Below, in pieces: positions 58,991 to 64,000 of a DNA stretch of 64,000 nucleotides (positions are counted from its first letter, which is position 1; each line of letters opens with the position of its first letter). The notes below the pieces were generated by a model. The model ran no database searches, was not told where the DNA came from, and saw nothing but the letters and a program-made list of their open reading frames with translations. Source of the DNA: Clostridium sp. C2-6-12 (GTDB lineage: Bacteria > Bacillota > Clostridia > Clostridiales > Clostridiaceae); contig NZ_JAABNP010000004.1 in the NCBI RefSeq assembly GCF_009928485.1, positions 124,001 to 188,000 on the forward strand, in the 5' to 3' direction. A program made the position numbers and the translations under genes.

Positions 58991-61321
58991 TTATTTAATA
59001 GCTTCAATAGCAAGCCAGCTAAGAATTACATCAGGATTATTAGAATTAGGTTTATATACACTCACTTTAACTTCAGAATCATTTGGTACATTAAAGGTGT
59101 AATTAACATCCTTCTTAGCATTATTGGTAAATGTACCCAAATTATTATTTACAGTTTCTCCATTTGAATTTTTATATGATATAGAAATTCCCATAGTTCT
59201 ATATGCTCCCCACCATTCATTAAAGCCTGCATATAAATTATAATTTCCTGCCTTTAGAGGAACTGCATATTCTATTTTTTTATCCTTGTATGCCCATAAT
59301 CCATTATCATAATCATCTGTACTATTTGCATTTTTAAAGTTAATATCTGTTCCTATTTTACCCAAGTATCCCCAGGAACCTTGTATATAAGCTTGATCAA
59401 AACTTTGATTGTTAGTTAATTGAACTTTATTATTTATTAAATCATATAATTTTGAATTACTTTTCGCACCACAATCAATATAATACTTTAAGTTGCTTGG
59501 AATATTTACAACATTAACATCAATTGTTCTATTAATTCCTTCCAATACTCCAGTAACTTTTACTTTCGCCATAGGCTTAATATCTGTCAAATTCCACTTA
59601 ACAGTAGTAACTTTGTCAATCCAACTTCCATTTTCATATACTTTAATACTTAAAGTTTTAGGAAGTTCTTCACCCCCAGTATAAGTCTCTTTAAGTTCAG
59701 AATTTATTTTAAAAGTATATTTATTATCCAAGTCTTTGAGTTTCCAATTTGTATATGGTTTAATCAATAATTTACCACTATAATCAAACTCTAATGGAAG
59801 CCATATATATCTAGAATCTCCCAAATTATTTGCTTTCCATCTATCTCCCATATATATAAACTTACCATTTTCTTTATCCACATTAATTACATTTGTGCTT
59901 TGGCTATAAAAAGTCTTTTTATCTTTGTCATCAACACAAGGATCTCCCATATCAGTCCATTCACCTAATATATCATCTGCAACCCAGTATCTTGCTTGAT
60001 TGGGATCCCAGCCTGTAGCACTTGAAGTAATCATATAATATTTATTATTATATTTAAATAACGCCGGTGCCTCCCTTTGAGCTCCTGGGAATAAACGTAC
60101 AAAGTCTTTTCCTTTTACTGCTTTATTTACAGGTGTAGCCAAATTAGTATATTCATCATTTAATTTTGAAATAAACATAGTTCTATTTTCTTCACTAGAA
60201 TAAATTATATATGCGGTACCATCATCATCAACCCATAAATTCATATCTCTTGCAAAACCTGCACTAGACTCATACCACTCTCCCTTTTTATCTTCAGGCG
60301 GACAAACATTCAAGCGATATCTGCCAAGGAATTTAAATGGACCATTTGGAGAATCACTAATTGCAACTCCAGCTGCTGCTGCTGCATAATTACTATTTGG
60401 AGATTCTGCTGTTGGGCCATCTGCATGAAACCAAAGAACATATTTGCCAGTATTTTTATTATATATCATCTTAGGTCTTTCAATAACGGCTTGGGAATCA
60501 TTAAAACATAGGTAAACGTTATCTTTTTGTTGCTTAGTATAATCTTTATATAACTCAGAGAAATAAGGATCATTATCTAACTCTTCTCTACTACTTATAG
60601 TTCTCATAACATATCCTTCAAAAGTCCAATTATAAAGGTCTTTCGATGAATATGCACTTATTCCATTACTTCTATACCCTTTAGTCTTGTCCTCTCCATA
60701 CCAATACCATTTGCCTTCTTTCTCTAACCATTGAACTTGACCACCATGTGCTTGAATTGGCACTCCATTAGTATCCTTCCATAGCTCTCCATCTGTCCCA
60801 CTAAAAGAACTATACTTTTTCAATGTTCTAAGTGAGTTATAAGCTGTATCTATTGCATTATAGACAGCTTTTATAGCCTCTGCATCTGTACTATTAACTG
60901 CTATTAGTTGTTTCCCTGCTTGAATCTTTAAATTGAAATTAGATAATGTATCATCTACTTGCGATGCATCTAAATATATATCTTCTAATTTCTTATCTGC
61001 AAAAATAACGCCTGATTTCTCATCTGCTTCTACTTTTGCTAATAATGTATCTATCTTATTTTTTAAATCATTTAACGTTATTGTAGATGGTTCTGCTATT
61101 AATCTAATTGAAGACCCTGTAGTCGTTTCACTAGTTATATTATTTGAATTACTTACCAATATAGAATTAGCTTTATTTTTAGCTGTATCATTATCTGCAT
61201 TAACTACTAATTTTTTCTCTTGATTATTAAGGTTGGTCTCGGCCATTGCTGGTAAGGATTGCAATATTAAGGTTGAGCTTAATAAGGCCAATACTGCCGT
61301 AGACTTTTGAAGTTTTTTCAT
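58991..61321 (-). CDS. Secreted GH43-family enzyme resembling exo-beta-1,3-galactanase
   Basis: The protein of about 776 residues has a signal peptide (ending near AMAE, residue 28). A helical N-terminal region (about 65-165, with repeated LDAxxVDDTLSNF-type text) precedes a beta-propeller: WKDTNGVPIQAHGGQVQWLEKEGKWYWYGED, ERPKMIYNKNTGKYVLWFHADG and YIIYSSEENRTMFISKL. These resemble GH43_24 exo-beta-1,3-galactanases. C-terminal parts are a Big-like segment and a jelly-roll (CBM35-type) domain (about 640-776). The ATG at 61321 is spaced better from AAAGGG than the one at 61333. With the neighbouring GH30 it would attack arabinogalactan outside the cell. Confidence 0.85.
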   Translation of the reverse strand: MKKLQKSTAVLALLSSTLILQSLPAMAETNLNNQEKKLVVNADNDTAKNKANSILVSNSNNITSETTTGSSIRLIAEPSTITLNDLKNKIDTLLAKVEADEKSGVIFADKKLEDIYLDASQVDDTLSNFNLKIQAGKQLIAVNSTDAEAIKAVYNAIDTAYNSLRTLKKYSSFSGTDGELWKDTNGVPIQAHGGQVQWLEKEGKWYWYGEDKTKGYRSNGISAYSSKDLYNWTFEGYVMRTISSREELDNDPYFSELYKDYTKQQKDNVYLCFNDSQAVIERPKMIYNKNTGKYVLWFHADGPTAESPNSNYAAAAAGVAISDSPNGPFKFLGRYRLNVCPPEDKKGEWYESSAGFARDMNLWVDDDGTAYIIYSSEENRTMFISKLNDEYTNLATPVNKAVKGKDFVRLFPGAQREAPALFKYNNKYYMITSSATGWDPNQARYWVADDILGEWTDMGDPCVDDKDKKTFYSQSTNVINVDKENGKFIYMGDRWKANNLGDSRYIWLPLEFDYSGKLLIKPYTNWKLKDLDNKYTFKINSELKETYTGGEELPKTLSIKVYENGSWIDKVTTVKWNLTDIKPMAKVKVTGVLEGINRTIDVNVVNIPSNLKYYIDCGAKSNSKLYDLINNKVQLTNNQSFDQAYIQGSWGYLGKIGTDINFKNANSTDDYDNGLWAYKDKKIEYAVPLKAGNYNLYAGFNEWWGAYRTMGISISYKNSNGETVNNNLGTFTNNAKKDVNYTFNVPNDSEVKVSVYKPNSNNPDVILSWLAIEAIK

Positions 61322-61426
61322 ATTTATATTCATCCCTTTCTCAAATCACAAGAATCTATTAAATAATTTCCTTTATACCTTATTATTATCTAATTTTATT
61401 AATGCTGTAATAAAAAATTATTACAT

Positions 61427-61487
61427 AAAAAGATTACTCCAAAATTATATATATAAATATATATGATATTTTGAAGCAATCTTTTTT
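61427..61487. terminator. Terminator of the solute-binding-protein gene
   Basis: The arms AAAAGATTACTCCAAAAT and ATTTTGAAGCAATCTTTT pair at 16 of 18 positions around an AT-only loop that can fold further, followed by T-rich DNA. It sits about 45 bases after the stop. Confidence 0.75.
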
Positions 61488-61531
61488 ACCTAGTCAATAT
61501 ATTATTTGTATGAAATTATATTAATTACTTC

Positions 61532-63112
61532 TTATTTTTTTGAAGCCTTTAATTGTGATTGAATTTCATCAAATACTTTTTGATATCCAGCTGCTTTTAA
61601 TTCTTCTTTAAAAGCTTTTACTTCAGCTTTTGGATCAGCTACTTTACCAAATGCAAGTTTAGGAATATACTTTGCACATACATCTGCCATAGCAGCAATT
61701 TCTGTAGTTACTTTACTATTATCAAAAATGAATTGACCATAAGGATATTCTATTGCATAAGTATTGTAATTTTTAATCATATCGGCTCTTCCAGAATAAG
61801 ATGTAGAATCTACAAGTCCTAAGTTATCATTACGTCCACACCAGAAATTTGTACCAAGACTATCTTTTGCTGCATCAAATCCTGCTGGTCTTCCTAATTT
61901 ATTGTCTGCTGTAATTATATAGTCTGTTCCCTCAATACCATAATTGTATAATCTATAGATTTCTTTATCATTACGAAGTAAATCATATACCATTAAAGCA
62001 CGTTCAGGATTTTTAGAATTTGCACCAATTGCTAAAGCACCATGTGTAATAACTGTTTTTGTAAGGTTTTTGCTTGGTTCTGAGAATGGGAACATTTTTA
62101 ATTCAGAACCAGGTTGTTTTTGATCCATTAAAGGTCTTATTCCAAAGTATGTTTCACTATGATGTTGATCTGCACCTGATTGCCCTGCATACATTAAATC
62201 ACGGCTGTTACCATCATAATTTAATACATCTTCTCTCCAGTATCCTGCATCTGCCCAAGATTTCATTAATGTTGCCATATCTTCTAATGTGTTACCTTCC
62301 ATATATGGAGATGTTAATGTATATAAATCATCTTTAGATTTTCCATAAAATAATGAAGATAATCCAATTGGAATTCCATCAATTGATACATTTTTTGTAT
62401 TAGAATTCATATATCCATTAGCTAATGCATTACCAGCTGCAGCTGTTCCACTTACATCCCAAGGAATACAATCTTTTTTATTATCTTTAACATATTTAAA
62501 ATACTTTCCTAAATCAGTAAAATTATTAATTTGGTCAAGACCAGCTTCTTTAGCCCAATCACCTCTATAGAACATTCCATGGTTTGTGTATTGTGCATAA
62601 TTATCTTCTGGAATTAAATAAATCTTATCATTGTACTTACATTGATTCCAATGCTCTGGTGATACACTTGCATATGTTTGAGGAGCATATGTTTTTAACA
62701 TATCTTCTGATAATGGTAAGAAAGAACCCTTTTTAATATTTGGCCATGCATCTAACCAGTCTGTAGCAGTAGTAATTAGATCAATAGAAGGGTCTCCACT
62801 AGCTAATAATAAATTATATTGAGTTTGCCAATCAGCCCATACAACATATTGAAGCTCTAATTCAGCATTTACCTTTTCTTTTAATTTTGCATTTACTTTT
62901 TCCATTGTAGCTTCTAATCTTCCATTAGTTGGTTTATCACCTAAAACAACAAATTTTACTTTAACATGCTCCGATGTATCAATTGTGCCATCTGATTTCA
63001 AAGTAGTTGAAGCCTTTCCAGATGTTTTAGCAGTACCACCACAGCCTGCAATACTTAAAGCCATTGCTCCAACTAATAACGTAGCTAAAATCTTTCTTCC
63101 TATTTTACTCAT
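61532..63112 (-). CDS. Carbohydrate ABC transporter solute-binding lipoprotein
   Basis: The 526-residue extracellular solute-binding protein of the LplA/large-oligosaccharide type has a lipoprotein signal (lipobox SIAGC, Cys24). The segments WADWQTQYNLLLASGDPSIDLI near 107, GSFLPLSEDMLKTYAPQTY near 133 and a long C-terminal ligand lobe are typical. It captures oligosaccharides for a permease whose gene is directly upstream on the same strand (63191 onward). The likely ligands are arabinogalactan fragments from the secreted GH30 and GH43 enzymes encoded just downstream. No ATPase gene is seen; the family commonly shares one, MsmK-like, elsewhere. Confidence 0.92.
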   Translation of the reverse strand: MSKIGRKILATLLVGAMALSIAGCGGTAKTSGKASTTLKSDGTIDTSEHVKVKFVVLGDKPTNGRLEATMEKVNAKLKEKVNAELELQYVVWADWQTQYNLLLASGDPSIDLITTATDWLDAWPNIKKGSFLPLSEDMLKTYAPQTYASVSPEHWNQCKYNDKIYLIPEDNYAQYTNHGMFYRGDWAKEAGLDQINNFTDLGKYFKYVKDNKKDCIPWDVSGTAAAGNALANGYMNSNTKNVSIDGIPIGLSSLFYGKSKDDLYTLTSPYMEGNTLEDMATLMKSWADAGYWREDVLNYDGNSRDLMYAGQSGADQHHSETYFGIRPLMDQKQPGSELKMFPFSEPSKNLTKTVITHGALAIGANSKNPERALMVYDLLRNDKEIYRLYNYGIEGTDYIITADNKLGRPAGFDAAKDSLGTNFWCGRNDNLGLVDSTSYSGRADMIKNYNTYAIEYPYGQFIFDNSKVTTEIAAMADVCAKYIPKLAFGKVADPKAEVKAFKEELKAAGYQKVFDEIQSQLKASKK

Positions 63113-63190
63113 TATACTTGCCTCCCTAAATAATATAAATTTATGTAATTCCCATTACGGGAAATATCATCATACCCTTGTCATGTAAAT

Positions 63191-64000
63191 TTAGCCTTTT
63201 ACAGCTCCCACAGTAATACCTGCAATAAAATACTTTTGTACAAATGGATATAAGAAAATAATTGGTCCTGTTGCGAGTACTGCTGTAGCCATTTTTAAAG
63301 TTGTAGTCGGAAGTTGTCCTACTGGTACATTAGCTCCAGCTACTGAGTTCTTTAAAGCTGCAGCTTGGTTAATAATTCCATACAAATAATTTTGTAATGG
63401 TTTATATTCTACAGATGATGATAAATACAACATAGCGTTATACCATTCATTCCAATACCCTAAAGCTATGAATAAACCTATTGTTGCCAAAGCTGGCTTT
63501 AACATAGGTAAAATTAATGAAACGAAAATCTTAAAATCACCTGCACCATCCATTTTCCCTGATTCTGTAATTTCATATGGAATGGATTTCACAAAGTTTT
63601 TCATTAATATAATTAACCAAGGACTCATTAACAGTGGTAAAAGTACAGCTAAATAGCTATCTTTCAAATTTAAATATTGAGTCATCCATAAGTAAGTAGG
63701 TGCTAACCCCGCTGAAAACAAAGTTGTAAAATATATAAAAAACATAATCCCATTTCGAAATGGAAAATCTTTACGTTGAAGTGCATAACCTGTCATAGCT
63801 ACTATAAACAATCCAATTAAAGTCCCTACTGCAGTCATAACGATAGTAACAACATATGATCCAATTAATATCCTAGGACTTTTAAAAATCAATTCATACG
63901 CTGATATTGTAAATCCTTGTGGCAATATTGCTAATCCGTTCTTTGTGATTATCGCCTCGGTACTAAAAGAAGCAGAAACCATAAGTACAAAAGGAATTAA
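63191..64000 (-). CDS. Carbohydrate ABC transporter permease, LplC/YtcP type (5' part cut off by the window edge)
   Basis: The gene is open at the right edge; at least 263 residues from an internal ATG are present and the frame continues to 64000 in hydrophobic sequence, so about 25-30 N-terminal residues probably lie outside. Visible are five or six membrane helices and the permease EAA loop (ESGKMDGAGDFKIFVSLILPMLKPALATI near 140). It belongs to the MalG-type LplC family, which pairs with an LplB permease and a binding protein like the one downstream. The other permease gene should lie beyond the window. Confidence 0.9.
   Translation of the reverse strand, partial: LIPFVLMVSASFSTEAIITKNGLAILPQGFTISAYELIFKSPRILIGSYVVTIVMTAVGTLIGLFIVAMTGYALQRKDFPFRNGIMFFIYFTTLFSAGLAPTYLWMTQYLNLKDSYLAVLLPLLMSPWLIILMKNFVKSIPYEITESGKMDGAGDFKIFVSLILPMLKPALATIGLFIALGYWNEWYNAMLYLSSSVEYKPLQNYLYGIINQAAALKNSVAGANVPVGQLPTTTLKMATAVLATGPIIFLYPFVQKYFIAGITVGAVKG

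Overview
The window looks like chromosomal DNA from a low-GC, saccharolytic, anaerobic Firmicute, most likely Clostridium sensu stricto near the C. beijerinckii group. Supporting points are the very AT-rich intergenic DNA, AGGAGG-type ribosome sites, a full Rnf complex in clostridial order (C-D-G-E-A-B), and the density of plant-glycan glycosidases. The genus is inferred; there is no rRNA or marker gene here to prove it. I found no tRNA, rRNA, CRISPR array, insertion sequence or phage gene. Most genes are on the minus strand.

Region 1 (1-4.9 kb) holds an unrecognised small protein and a BlaI/BlaR1-type repressor-protease pair. No beta-lactamase is present. The flanking genes encode secreted proteins made of choline/glucan-binding-type (CW_binding_1) repeats, and the BlaR1-like protease itself ends in the same repeats. 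BlaI-type TACA-N2-TGTA operators sit on the promoters of blaI and of one repeat-protein gene. This looks like a self-contained cell-wall-sensing circuit and is the strongest candidate for an undescribed system.

Region 2 (5.3-13.4 kb) is the energy-conservation block: a NusG-domain-II protein, a Gx-type membrane protein, the flavin transferase ApbE, rnfB/A/E/G/D/C and an RseC-like protein. RnfG and RnfD both carry the threonine motifs that ApbE flavinylates.

Region 3 (13.7-23.7 kb) appears to handle uronate- and rhamnose-containing glycans. It has L-rhamnose mutarotase, DUF2264, GH88 and a heparinase II/III-like lyase in one unit, then a LUD protein, an RpiB-type isomerase with a KduD-type dehydrogenase (unsaturated-uronate catabolism), an AraC regulator and a GH43.

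Region 4 (23.8-36.3 kb) mixes a GH51 arabinofuranosidase, a DUF6171 protein, a membrane protein, an ArsR-type regulator with an unusual C-terminal domain, HAD hydrolase and DeoR genes, a FIST-GAF-GGDEF diguanylate cyclase, endonuclease IV, a chemoreceptor and an AraC regulator. The chemoreceptor promoter and the heparinase-operon promoter are near copies with the same LacI-type operator, suggesting chemotaxis and glycan digestion are switched together.

Region 5 (36.5-64 kb) is a large arabinogalactan-type locus: GH27, a DUF5060-like protein, GH78, GH51, GH43, a nucleotidyltransferase, LacZ (GH2), a LacI regulator with many TTTACTAAA sites, a second GH2, an AraC regulator, a MATE transporter, a secreted GH30, a secreted GH43 resembling exo-beta-1,3-galactanases, and a sugar ABC-transporter binding protein and permease cut by the window end. 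Together these enzymes fit degradation of type II arabinogalactan: secreted enzymes cut the galactan, the ABC system imports fragments, and cytoplasmic enzymes strip arabinose, rhamnose, uronate and galactose.
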